A DNA stretch of 6,633 nucleotides from Ruminococcaceae bacterium UBA7080 (GCA_002493595.1 DKZG01000001.1:10168-16800), one strand, 5' to 3'. Positions 1 through 6,053 are shown, counted from the stretch's first letter. The notes: generated by a model from the letters alone, not told the origin. Made by a program: numbers and translations.

Positions 1-25
1 GCTCCAACGTGTTACTTAACTTCCG

Positions 26-63
26 CGTTTCTTTGTTAAAAACGCATAGCTGCAAAGAAAACG
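26..63 (+). other. imperfect inverted repeat upstream of the first gene
   Basis: CGTTTCTTTG (26-35) can pair with CAAAGAAAACG (53-63) with one bulged A, closing a 17-nt loop. GCGTTT (25-30) can alternatively pair with AAACGC (40-45), so two folds compete. It could be the end of a structured leader or of a terminator from an upstream gene, but no clear T-run follows. I cannot assign a function, and no gene is visible in 1-104. Confidence 0.35.
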
Positions 64-73
64 AATCCTTATT

Positions 74-102
74 GCGACAGCCCCTATTTATAGGGAGGTC
101 GT
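74..102 (+). promoter_or_regulatory. hairpin enclosing the ribosome binding site of the first gene
   Basis: CCCTA (82-86) pairs with TAGGG (91-95) around a TTTA loop, and GCGAC (74-78) pairs with GTCGT (98-102), with a small internal loop between the two stems. The AGGGAGG ribosome site (92-98) is therefore mostly buried in the fold, two bases before the ATG at 105. This would reduce translation unless the hairpin is opened. The regulatory role is inferred from the pairing only. Confidence 0.5.
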
Positions 103-104
103 AA

Positions 105-371
105 ATGGCTAATAAAACTCAAAAGCCATGCAGGGTTTGCGGTAAAATGTTTACTCCCTGTGCTAATTGTGCAAATGATAAAACAATGTTTCGCTGGAAG
201 AAATTTACCTGTTCATTCAATTGCGCCAAGGAGTATTTTGCCATGATTGAAGCCTCAAGACAAATCAAAGCAAAAACAGATGCTGATAATGCACAGAATG
301 ATAATACTACGCAAACTGATAATGTAGATTTATCTGACGTAATTAATGATGCAGTCATTGTAAATCCTTAA
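105..371 (+). CDS. small Cys-rich (zinc-ribbon-like) phage protein
   Basis: An 88-residue protein with three Cys pairs: C9/C12 (CRVC), C19/C22 (CANC) and C36/C40 (CSFNC), in an N-terminal half that also has a basic/aromatic patch (MFRWKKF, 28-34). Such spacing is typical of small phage zinc-binding proteins, which often bind nucleic acid, but no function is established here. The C-terminal third (about 56-88) is Asn/Asp/Thr-rich and looks disordered. The start at 105 is preceded by AGGGAGG, and that site sits in a hairpin. The gene stands apart from the next one: a strong terminator follows about 50 bases after its stop, so it is probably the end of its own transcription unit. The same stretch has an open minus-strand frame, but that frame lacks a ribosome site and looks like a shadow. 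Confidence 0.8.
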   Translation: MANKTQKPCRVCGKMFTPCANCANDKTMFRWKKFTCSFNCAKEYFAMIEASRQIKAKTDADNAQNDNTTQTDNVDLSDVINDAVIVNP

Positions 372-424
372 AATAATAAAAAATAGAATGAAAAATAAAG
401 AAAGAGAGCAGATTGATTAGAGAT

Positions 425-488
425 GTGGGATATATTGGATTCTTTTCAATCTGTCGGTTGAATTGAGTTTAATATATCCCACTTTTTT
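425..488 (+). terminator. intrinsic terminator with long two-part stem
   Basis: GTGGGATATATT (425-436) pairs perfectly over 12 bp with AATATATCCCAC (471-482) and is followed directly by six T (483-488). Inside, TTCAATC (445-451) pairs with GGTTGAA (456-462) around a TGTC loop. A GC-containing stem base followed by a T-run fits rho-independent termination on the plus strand. The next ATG is only 18 bases after the T-run, so read-through or an unseen promoter must serve the downstream genes. Confidence 0.75.
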
Positions 489-506
489 ACGATCAATTTA
501 AATAAT

Positions 507-704
507 ATGGAAAAGAAAAAAATATGGGACAAGGAATATCAGACTTCATTTTTCGATGAGGTTATATATTTAAAGTCAAAAGGCATCCGGTATACATGGG
601 TATATAAAAATGATGATGGTATTTCCGTGTGGAAATATCGTAAAGAAAAGCGCCTTTGGTCTGCCTTGGCAGACATGTACTCGAATGCCAAATATGAAGT
701 TTAA
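507..704 (+). CDS. small hypothetical phage protein, coupled to the desulfurase-like gene
   Basis: A 65-residue soluble protein rich in Lys, Tyr and Trp, with the segment YLKSKGIRYTWVYKND (about 21-36) followed by a short beta-type stretch and a C-terminal helix. I recognise this general pattern from short phage proteins next to lysis or tail modules but cannot assign a function. No AGGAG-type site precedes the ATG, and no in-frame ATG, GTG or TTG lies between the upstream stop at 459-461 and 507. Its TAA (702-704) is directly followed by the ATG of the next gene at 705, so translation of the two is probably coupled, which suggests a related role. The short distance to the upstream terminator (18 bases) is unusual. 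Confidence 0.65.
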   Translation: MEKKKIWDKEYQTSFFDEVIYLKSKGIRYTWVYKNDDGISVWKYRKEKRLWSALADMYSNAKYEV

Positions 705-1868
705 ATGGAGAAATTGAAATTGAAAGTATATCTTGATAACGCAGCAACTACCGGTTTATCCGATTCCACAAAAAAATTTTTAATATCTGTATTGGATATG
801 TGGGGAAACCCGTCAAGCTTACATTCACAGGGAACAAAGCCAAAACAAATTATAGCAGAAGCACGACAATCCGTTGCAAAATTTATCAATGCCGATATGA
901 ATGAAATTTTCTTTACCCCATCCGGAAGCGCATCAAATACTTTGGCGGTGAAAGGCTTAACCTCCGATAACCCGGAAGAAAATAAATATGAAGTCTTCTA
1001 CTCTCCCACTGCACACAAGTCAATGCTAAAAGCATGTGAATCGTGCAGATACCACACACCATTGAAGGTAAATTCAGATGGAGAAATTGACTTAGTTTAT
1101 TTACAGGATGTACTGACAAGACACAATGGCCGGAAACCACTTGTCTGTATAGAAGCAGCTAATTCAGAAATCGGTACTGTAAATGATGTGATTGCAATCG
1201 GTTCTATTACACATAAACATAATGGAATTTTGATTGTGGATGCTACGGGTTATATTCCATCATACAAGGTAAATATGAAGCTGTGGAGAAATTATGCAGA
1301 TATTTTGACGTTCAGCGGACATAAGCTTCACGCCTTAAAGGGTATCGCCGTATTATGGAAGAATAAAAATATTGAATTAAAGCCTCTCATATATGGCTCA
1401 CAGGAGCAGGGATTGATTGGTGGAACAGAAACAACTCTAGGCATAGCTTCTCTCGGTAAAGCGGTTGGTGATTATGACTATTCTTCTATCACATCATTAA
1501 ACAGAGATTATGTTTATGACTTCATAATGAAAAATATTCCTGACAGTTATTTAATAGGCGCTTCCATTAAATCAGGGAACCGATTACCCCACAATTTATA
1601 TATGTGCTTCAAAGGTGTTGAAGGTGAATCCTTAATGATTTTGTTGGATATAAACGACATTCAGGTAAGTACGGGTTCCGCTTGTACTTCGGGAGAGCTT
1701 ACCCCTTCTGCTGCCCTATCTGCCATTGGCATGAATGAGCCAGATATTCATAGCTGTATCAGGATGACCTTCAGCGGAAATGAAACAAAAACGGAATTGG
1801 ATTATGTGTGTGAAACATTAAAACAGTGTGTTGAACGTCTGAGAAATTTTAATTTTGATAGTAAATAG
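705..1868 (+). CDS. cysteine desulfurase-like class V aminotransferase (NifS/IscS family), divergent
   Basis: A 387-residue PLP enzyme of the NifS/IscS family. True members take sulfur from cysteine onto a catalytic Cys and give alanine. Visible motifs are YLDNAATT (9-16), GNPSSLH (34-40), AHKS with His104, NSEIGT (153-158), VDAT with Asp179, the PLP-lysine motif SGHK (Lys207), and STGSACTSGE with the likely catalytic Cys327. Length is normal for the family. Some conserved positions differ: the Gln expected after Asp-Ala-Thr is Gly182, the GATE phosphate-binding motif reads GSAS (74-77), and the Arg expected before GT in the GGQE.G.R.GT region is not Arg (GLIGGT, 236-241). It may be a true desulfurase with a special partner or a related enzyme with another substrate. 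It has no clear ribosome site and probably depends on the gene ending one base upstream. Its setting beside lysis genes is phage-like, not an isc, suf or dnd operon, and no sulfur acceptor gene is in the window. Confidence 0.85.
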   Translation: MEKLKLKVYLDNAATTGLSDSTKKFLISVLDMWGNPSSLHSQGTKPKQIIAEARQSVAKFINADMNEIFFTPSGSASNTLAVKGLTSDNPEENKYEVFYSPTAHKSMLKACESCRYHTPLKVNSDGEIDLVYLQDVLTRHNGRKPLVCIEAANSEIGTVNDVIAIGSITHKHNGILIVDATGYIPSYKVNMKLWRNYADILTFSGHKLHALKGIAVLWKNKNIELKPLIYGSQEQGLIGGTETTLGIASLGKAVGDYDYSSITSLNRDYVYDFIMKNIPDSYLIGASIKSGNRLPHNLYMCFKGVEGESLMILLDINDIQVSTGSACTSGELTPSAALSAIGMNEPDIHSCIRMTFSGNETKTELDYVCETLKQCVERLRNFNFDSK

Positions 1869-1900
1869 GCAATAGAAATACAAGGAAGGAGCAGATAAAA

Positions 1901-2725
1901 ATGAGAAAATATAAAGTTTTTTTAAATGCGGGACACGGCGGAAGTGATTCGGGCGCAGTGAAATATCTTGTGGAAAAAGACATAAACCTTAAAATGACAA
2001 GGGCGTGCCGCGATTATCTTATCGCAAGAAATGTTGATGTTTTAATGGGCAGGGATGCGGATGTTGACCGCACAAGCACCCAGATAACAAATATGTGCAA
2101 TAATTACAGCCCTGACTGTGCGGTGGATATACACAATAATGCAGGCGGAGGAGACGGCTTTGAGGTGTATCATTCCATAAATTCCAAAAGCAAAGGAATA
2201 CCTCTTGCAAAAGCCATTGAGGAACAGGTCAAAAAAATCGGACAAAACAGCAGAGGCTGCAAAACGAAAAAAGGCAGTAACGGCGATTACTACTACTTTA
2301 TCCGCAATATTGCATGTCCAAGCGTTATCTGCGAGGGCGTGTTTATTGACAATAAAGCAGATGCAGCGCAGGCAGATACGGATGAGGAATGCAGGGCATT
2401 TGGCGAGGCTTATGCAAAAGGAATTTTAAAATATCTTGGAATACCTGACAGCGAAGCAGACGAGCTGGCTCCTGATGAAACGGAAAAGCCTGAAGTACCT
2501 GAAAAATCCGAACCTCCTATATCCGGAGGTTATTTAGTAAAAATTACTGCAAACAACCTGAATATACGCGCAGGCGCAGGAACAAATTACAAATACGCAG
2601 GCTCCATAACCGATCACGGAGTATATACCATAGTTGAGGAGGCAGACGGACAGGGAGCCACAAAATGGGGAAGGCTTAAGAGCGGCGCAGGCTGGATTTC
2701 TCTTGATTATACACAAAAAATATAA
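1901..2725 (+). CDS. phage endolysin: N-acetylmuramoyl-L-alanine amidase (Amidase_3) with SH3 domain
   Basis: A 274-residue endolysin that cuts the bond between muramic acid and the peptide stem. Amidase_3 domain at about 4-178: zinc ligands His12 (NAGHGG), Glu25 and His78 (DIHNNA), and catalytic Glu145 (ICEGVFIDN). An acidic, Pro-rich linker (about 182-208) leads to a C-terminal bacterial SH3 cell-wall-binding domain (about 210-271) with the typical NLNIRAGAGTNY start. There is no signal peptide, so release depends on the holin encoded next. The start at 1901 has a strong AAGGAAGGAG site (1882-1891). Sampled stretches are about 42-50% GC against under 30% in parts of the resolvase gene, which suggests acquisition from a different source. 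A 93-base spacer with tandem repeats separates it from the holin. Confidence 0.95.
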   Translation: MRKYKVFLNAGHGGSDSGAVKYLVEKDINLKMTRACRDYLIARNVDVLMGRDADVDRTSTQITNMCNNYSPDCAVDIHNNAGGGDGFEVYHSINSKSKGIPLAKAIEEQVKKIGQNSRGCKTKKGSNGDYYYFIRNIACPSVICEGVFIDNKADAAQADTDEECRAFGEAYAKGILKYLGIPDSEADELAPDETEKPEVPEKSEPPISGGYLVKITANNLNIRAGAGTNYKYAGSITDHGVYTIVEEADGQGATKWGRLKSGAGWISLDYTQKI

Positions 2726-2734
2726 TGATATATT

Positions 2735-2848
2735 TCAAAAGTGTACTTGTACATAGAAACATAATCAAAAATATAGGAATGTACTTATTATGAAAAATAC
2801 AATAAAAAATACAGGAGTGTGATTATTACGGAAAATATAATAAAAAAT
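2735..2848 (+). repeat. three degenerate 38-bp tandem units over the holin start
   Basis: Units are 2735-2772, 2773-2810 and 2811-2848. Units 2 and 3 match at 31 of 38 positions with no gap, and nearly all differences are transitions; unit 1 matches unit 2 at 24 of 38, sharing TGTACTT. Units 2 and 3 each carry an AGGA-type ribosome site. Unit 2 has ATG (2790) exactly where unit 3, inside the holin frame, has ACG (2828). This fits a local duplication of the holin ribosome site and start, followed by drift. Unit 1 is weaker because the region is very AT-rich. Confidence 0.65.
2790..2822 (+). CDS. possible 10-residue leader peptide overlapping the holin start
   Basis: ATG at 2790 opens a frame reading MKNTIKNTGV and ends in TGA at 2820-2822. 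That TGA overlaps the holin GTG (2819-2821) as GTGA, the classic arrangement for coupled translation. AGGAA (2775-2779) precedes the ATG by 10 bases. The peptide resembles the holin N-terminus (ENIIKNID) because both come from the 38-bp repeat, so it is probably a duplicated, frame-shifted holin start. It may set the holin expression level, or it may be a chance remnant. Confidence 0.4.
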   Translation: MKNTIKNTGV

Positions 2849-3211
2849 ATAGACTGGATGCAGGTCATATCCGTTATCTGGACAGTTGTACTGCTGCCTG
2901 TTATTACATATATCGGAACGCAGATTAATAATTACGCAAAAGCAAAAAAAACAGACAAATATACAGCTATATTACAGAAAAATGTGATGAATGCCTGCAA
3001 AGATGTATATGAAACGATTGTTAAAGATATTAAGGGTACGGAACTCTGGACCAAAGAAAAGCAGAATGAGGTTAAATATATCGCTAAACAAAAAGCAATA
3101 TATGCATTATCTAATTCCGTCTATGAATATTTAAAAGCTTCCAATGAAGATTTTGATGAATATCTGGACGGGCTCATAGGTACTGCTTTATATGATTTAA
3201 AAAATACTTAA
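2819..3211 (+). CDS. phage holin, LLH family
   Basis: A 130-residue holin, which makes inner-membrane lesions that let the endolysin reach the wall. It has one membrane segment near the N-terminus (about 14-36), then a charged helical region. The C-terminal part carries the LLH-family pattern: WTKEKQNE (77-84), a run of helix, and DFDEYLDGLIGTALYDLKN (111-129). It lies directly after the endolysin, as usual for a lysis cassette. The start is uncertain. GTG at 2819 is the only standard start, but the AGGAG site (2813-2817) is just one base away. ACG at 2828 occupies the place held by ATG in the neighbouring 38-bp repeat and would give a product three residues shorter. A 10-codon leader overlaps the GTG by GTGA. 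A single membrane segment fits this family. Confidence 0.85.
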   Translation: MIITENIIKNIDWMQVISVIWTVVLLPVITYIGTQINNYAKAKKTDKYTAILQKNVMNACKDVYETIVKDIKGTELWTKEKQNEVKYIAKQKAIYALSNSVYEYLKASNEDFDEYLDGLIGTALYDLKNT

Positions 3212-3226
3212 AGAAGGCGGCATTAT

Positions 3227-3751
3227 ATGAATGCAATTAAAGAATTAACGACACTGGACTTCTCTCTCGTTTTCGTCTCGGTTTTTATTATTCTGATTGG
3301 AATAAAAGCAATTGTTTCACTATTTGAATGGTTTATTGAAAAGCTCGGACTTGAAACAAAAGGCATGCGGAAAAGAAAAGAAGAGCACAATCTGCTTATA
3401 CAAACTTCTCAGGGATTGATTCAATTACAGGAAAAGCACGAAGAATCTGTCAGACAGTCCATCCGTCATGATGAAATGATTAAAGCTGATATTTCTTCAT
3501 TGACTGATAAGATTAATGAGATTGCTGATACGTTAAGTGTTATGCAAAAAAAAGATAATGAGACGAAGTTAAAGGAATTAAAAGGCAGTCTGATTCGATA
3601 TTATCATAAATATAAGGATATCGGAGAATGGTCAAAGCTTGAGAAGGATGCGTTCTGGGATTTATTTGATGATTATGAAAAACGCGGCGGCGACGGATAT
3701 ATTCATACAATTGTAGAACCTGCAATGCGTGAGTTACGAGAAACCGATTAA
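3227..3751 (+). CDS. membrane-anchored coiled-coil protein of the lysis cassette
   Basis: A 174-residue protein with one membrane segment (about 12-31), an amphipathic and basic stretch (to about 51), a long charged helix likely to form a coiled coil (about 50-118), and a compact C-terminal region (about 119-174) with aromatic and acidic residues (WDLFDDYEKRGGDGYIH, then a VEP motif). The start has an AAGGCGG site six bases upstream. It begins 15 bases after the holin stop, so it is co-transcribed with the lysis genes. It may modulate the holin or act in host takeover at the membrane; that is inference from topology and position. I do not recognise a characterised family, although the C-terminal pattern recalls conserved proteins of Clostridia phages. 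Confidence 0.75.
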   Translation: MNAIKELTTLDFSLVFVSVFIILIGIKAIVSLFEWFIEKLGLETKGMRKRKEEHNLLIQTSQGLIQLQEKHEESVRQSIRHDEMIKADISSLTDKINEIADTLSVMQKKDNETKLKELKGSLIRYYHKYKDIGEWSKLEKDAFWDLFDDYEKRGGDGYIHTIVEPAMRELRETD

Positions 3752-3793
3752 ACTTTATGAAGCAATTTTATACGCTCTTTTATTTATTTTTAA

Positions 3794-3800
3794 GGGAGGG
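3794..3800 (+). promoter_or_regulatory. strong ribosome binding site pointing to an ATA start
   Basis: GGGAGGG at 3794-3800 is close to the ideal complement of the 16S rRNA tail. Eight bases later comes ATA (3809), the first codon position of a frame that is well conserved in style from there on. No ATG, GTG or TTG of that frame occurs before 3926, and the frame is closed upstream by TAA at 3791-3793. The site therefore argues that translation starts at or near 3809. Confidence 0.7.
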
Positions 3801-3808
3801 AATTACAA

Positions 3809-4240
3809 ATAGGAACTATAAAATTAATTATCGATAATGATACTTTATCTGAATACGAAAAATATTATTTTAAACTGCATCCAAGAGCAACAAAGAAGCC
3901 CATAGAAAATCCATATCATCCTCCCATGAATCAATGGATGATAATGAAACGTCCCATGATGAACACGCTGAAGCAAAAGTGGAAGGATTTTATTTGTTAT
4001 TATATTAATAAACTTGGTTATTCCAACCTGCGCATAAAAAAATGTGATATGAAATTTGTTACATATTATAAAACAAACGGAAGACATGACGTGGATGCAG
4101 CTTGTCCGAAGTTTATTTTAGACGGCTTTGTTGAAAGCGGTTTTATTGCAGATGATGACAGCAAGCATGTTACTTCGCTCTTACTGGAGTGTTATGCAGA
4201 TAAAGAAAATCCGAGAACAGAAATAACCATTAAACTTTAA
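3809..4240 (+). CDS. RusA-type Holliday junction resolvase, apparent ATA start
   Basis: RusA-family endonucleases are dimers that cut four-way DNA junctions; phages use them in recombination and in clearing branches before packaging. Counting from ATA at 3809 the product has 143 residues. Catalytic-type acidic residues are Asp94 and Asp96 (GRHDVDAA), then LDG (104-106) and DDD (115-117), with Lys101 where the family has its lysine. The Asn usual after the second Asp is Ala97, and the Asp-Lys spacing is one residue longer than in E. coli RusA. A start at the first ATG (3926) would give 104 residues and drop a basic N-terminal part (HPRATKKP, then MNQWMIMKRPMMN) that looks like genuine protein. 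The strong GGGAGGG site fits 3809, not 3926. CTG at 3875 is another in-frame candidate but has no ribosome site. Either ATA works as a rare start or the copy is damaged by an ATG to ATA change. Confidence 0.75.
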   Translation: MGTIKLIIDNDTLSEYEKYYFKLHPRATKKPIENPYHPPMNQWMIMKRPMMNTLKQKWKDFICYYINKLGYSNLRIKKCDMKFVTYYKTNGRHDVDAACPKFILDGFVESGFIADDDSKHVTSLLLECYADKENPRTEITIKL

Positions 4241-4265
4241 GGATAAACGGAGGGGCAAACAAAAC

Positions 4266-4640
4266 ATGGAATTGACATTAAAATTAAAGGATGTACTGAA
4301 TCTCAATAACGCGTTAAAAGCAATTATAGATGAAATTGATATAGACGCGCTTTTAAAATTCAGGCTGCTTGGAATAATGAAAGAAATCGAAAATCATGTT
4401 ACTAATTTCAATTTGATTTGTAATGAAAAAATTTCAGAATTTGGTACGAGGGATGAGGAAGGCAATATTACAATTCCATCTGAGGATAAAGAAGCCATAA
4501 GAAAATTTAATGATGTTATGCGAAAGGTAACTGACAGCGAAGTTAGCATTAATGTTACAAAAATAAAATCAAAGGAAATATTCAGCAAGGGCATAAAATC
4601 GGAATATCTTATATGGCTATATCCAATTATCGAAGAATAG
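4266..4640 (+). CDS. DUF1617-like helical phage protein
   Basis: A 124-residue protein with an N-terminal motif of small phage helical proteins (MELTLKLKDVLNLNNALKAI), a central helix, then FGTRDEEGN (58-66) and a C-terminal charged helix ending in a Val/Lys-rich strand. The layout, especially the (Y/F)G.(K/R)DE.GN turn after a long helix, resembles DUF1617-type proteins of Firmicutes phages, whose function is unknown. The assignment is by pattern from memory. A GGAGGGG site (4250-4256) precedes the ATG by nine bases. It starts 25 bases after the resolvase stop and ends 12 bases before the next gene, so it belongs to the same transcript leading to the tape measure gene. A role in tail assembly is possible by position only. 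Confidence 0.7.
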   Translation: MELTLKLKDVLNLNNALKAIIDEIDIDALLKFRLLGIMKEIENHVTNFNLICNEKISEFGTRDEEGNITIPSEDKEAIRKFNDVMRKVTDSEVSINVTKIKSKEIFSKGIKSEYLIWLYPIIEE

Positions 4641-4652
4641 AAAGGGAAGCTC

Positions 4653-4865
4653 ATGTTTAAATATTTTAAAATGAAAAGAAACGAATGGAAAATCAAGGCA
4701 GTGATTTATGGAATAATTGCCTCTGTTATGGATAATCAGCAGGAAATTATTGAGACAGTAAAAAAACTATTTCTGTCTTTGAAAGATATTTCTGCTGAGG
4801 ATATGCAGCAGGAATTTATCAGTAAAATTACTGAGCTTATTTATGAAGAAAACAGAAAGGAGTAA
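4653..4865 (+). CDS. small helical protein upstream of the tape measure gene
   Basis: A 70-residue, mostly helical protein: a basic N-terminus (MFKYFKMKRNEWKIK), a short hydrophobic helix (AVIYGIIASVM, about 16-26) and an acidic C-terminal helix. I do not recognise a family. AAGGGAAG lies just upstream of the ATG, and the gene starts 12 bases after the preceding stop. Its last codons overlap the AGGAG site (4858-4862) serving the tape measure gene. Genes at this position in siphophages often encode tail assembly chaperones, but nothing in the sequence (no slippery heptamer with an overlapping frame) supports that here. An internal ATG at residue 7 is a possible alternative start. Confidence 0.6.
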   Translation: MFKYFKMKRNEWKIKAVIYGIIASVMDNQQEIIETVKKLFLSLKDISAEDMQQEFISKITELIYEENRKE

Positions 4866-4874
4866 TGTAAATAC

Positions 4875-6053
4875 ATGAATGATAAAGATACTGCCAGCAT
4901 TATGAAGGCATTAACTTCAATGCGTTCAGGTATTAAAACCGTAAGAGAACTTGATGCTGCATTAGCGGATTTAAAAAAGACCACAAAAATGTCGGGAAGT
5001 GAATTAAGAAATTTTTATTTATCTGCTAATGATACCGCCAAGCAAATAGGCGTTACCACCCAGGAAATCATAGAACAGGCTGCCGCATGGAGCCGTCTGG
5101 GATTTAATACAGCGGACGCAGCCACAAAAATGGCAAAATATTCATCCATGTTCTCTGCAATTTCGCATGGTATGAATTTAGATTCCGCTACGGATGGTCT
5201 TGCCTCTGTAATGAAGGCTTTTAAAATCGGTCTTGAAGATACGGATGAAGTCGTAGATGGTATTATGTCCAAAATCAATATTGTTGGTAAGACACAAGCC
5301 ATAGACAATTCTGATATTGTTGATTTTCTGACACGTTCTTCCGGCGCTATGGCAGAAGCCAACAATACTCTTGATGATACGATTGCTCTCGGTACTGCAA
5401 TGGTGGAAATTACAAGAGACGCCGCCGGAGCCGGACAAGCGCTCAATGCAGTCTCCATGCGTGTGCGCGGTTATGATGAAGAAACCAAAGAATATATTGG
5501 CGGGGTTGAAGAATTATCCGGTAAAATTGCAGCTCTGACTAAGACCGCTTCTACCCCTGAGGGCATCAGTCTTTTTTCAGATAAAGCAGAAACCGAATAT
5601 AAATCAACACGACAGCTTTTACAGGATATTTCAGAAATATATAACCAGCTCACAAATGAAAACAAGACGGCACTGCTTGAGGCTTTAGCCGGCAAAAGCA
5701 ACGGTCAGGCTGTAGCTGCCGTTTTAAATAACTTTGATACAGTAACGCACTCTTTAGAATCCATGTCAAATTCTGCCGGCAACGCGGAAGCAGAAATGGC
5801 TGTGGCTATGGATTCTCTTGATTACAAGCTGAATAGAGTGAAAGAAACCGGAACAGGGATTGCGCAAAATCTATTTGGAGATGAAGATATAAAATCCATT
5901 ATTGATATCCTCAACTCTTTTATGGGAGTTTTGGATAACGTAACTGAAAAATTCGGTCTATTGGGAACCATTGGACTTGGTGCAGGACTATTTTCCGGTT
6001 TAAAAAACGTCGGTAGGGATAAAATGTATTCCCTCATTTGTTATTTGTTTTAA
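4875..6053 (+). CDS. phage tail tape measure protein (TP901 type), first exon plus intron read-through
   Basis: The tape measure protein sets tail length and helps DNA entry. The frame of 392 codons carries a full TP901-type core at about 17-330: the start RELDAALADLKKTTKMSGSE, then QAAAWSRLGF, an MSKINIVG stretch, LTRSSGAMAEANNTL, MRVRGYDEETKEY, and TPEGISLF with EALAGKSNGQ. A Gly-rich hydrophobic segment (LLGTIGLGAGLFSGL) follows at about 362-376. The frame then breaks off after KNVGRD with ten odd residues (KMYSLICYLF) and a TAA. Tape measure proteins are normally much longer. The end coincides with a group I intron-like fold, and splicing after T6020 would leave exactly 382 codons with no split codon. 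The start at 4875 has an AGGAG site 12 bases upstream, a long gap that contains ATGTAA. Only a short N-terminal segment precedes the core. The downstream exon is not in the window. Confidence 0.9.
   Translation: MNDKDTASIMKALTSMRSGIKTVRELDAALADLKKTTKMSGSELRNFYLSANDTAKQIGVTTQEIIEQAAAWSRLGFNTADAATKMAKYSSMFSAISHGMNLDSATDGLASVMKAFKIGLEDTDEVVDGIMSKINIVGKTQAIDNSDIVDFLTRSSGAMAEANNTLDDTIALGTAMVEITRDAAGAGQALNAVSMRVRGYDEETKEYIGGVEELSGKIAALTKTASTPEGISLFSDKAETEYKSTRQLLQDISEIYNQLTNENKTALLEALAGKSNGQAVAAVLNNFDTVTHSLESMSNSAGNAEAEMAVAMDSLDYKLNRVKETGTGIAQNLFGDEDIKSIIDILNSFMGVLDNVTEKFGLLGTIGLGAGLFSGLKNVGRDKMYSLICYLF

Noticed and set aside
425..488. Diversity-generating retroelement hairpin
   Set aside because: There is no variable C-type lectin target, template repeat or reverse transcriptase; the T-run after the stem fits a terminator.
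705..1868. DndA and a DNA phosphorothioation system
   Set aside because: No dndB-E or ssp partner genes are present, and the substitutions at PLP-contact positions do not point to DndA; the neighbours are phage lysis genes.
2205..2429. 74-codon plus-strand frame inside the amidase gene
   Set aside because: It is out of frame with conserved amidase catalytic motifs and has Lys/Arg/Ala-biased composition typical of a shadow.
4394..4696. 100-codon minus-strand frame with a hydrophobic N-terminus
   Set aside because: It overlaps two well-supported plus-strand genes with good ribosome sites; the hydrophobicity comes from antisense AT-rich codons.
4266..4865. Tail assembly chaperone pair made by programmed frameshift
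   Set aside because: The two genes are separated by 12 bases with their own start sites, and no slippery heptamer with an overlapping frame was seen.
5015..5458. 147-codon open frame on the minus strand within the tape measure gene
   Set aside because: It is fully antisense to a clear TP901 domain, has no ribosome site and low-complexity Ala/Ser content, so it is a shadow frame.
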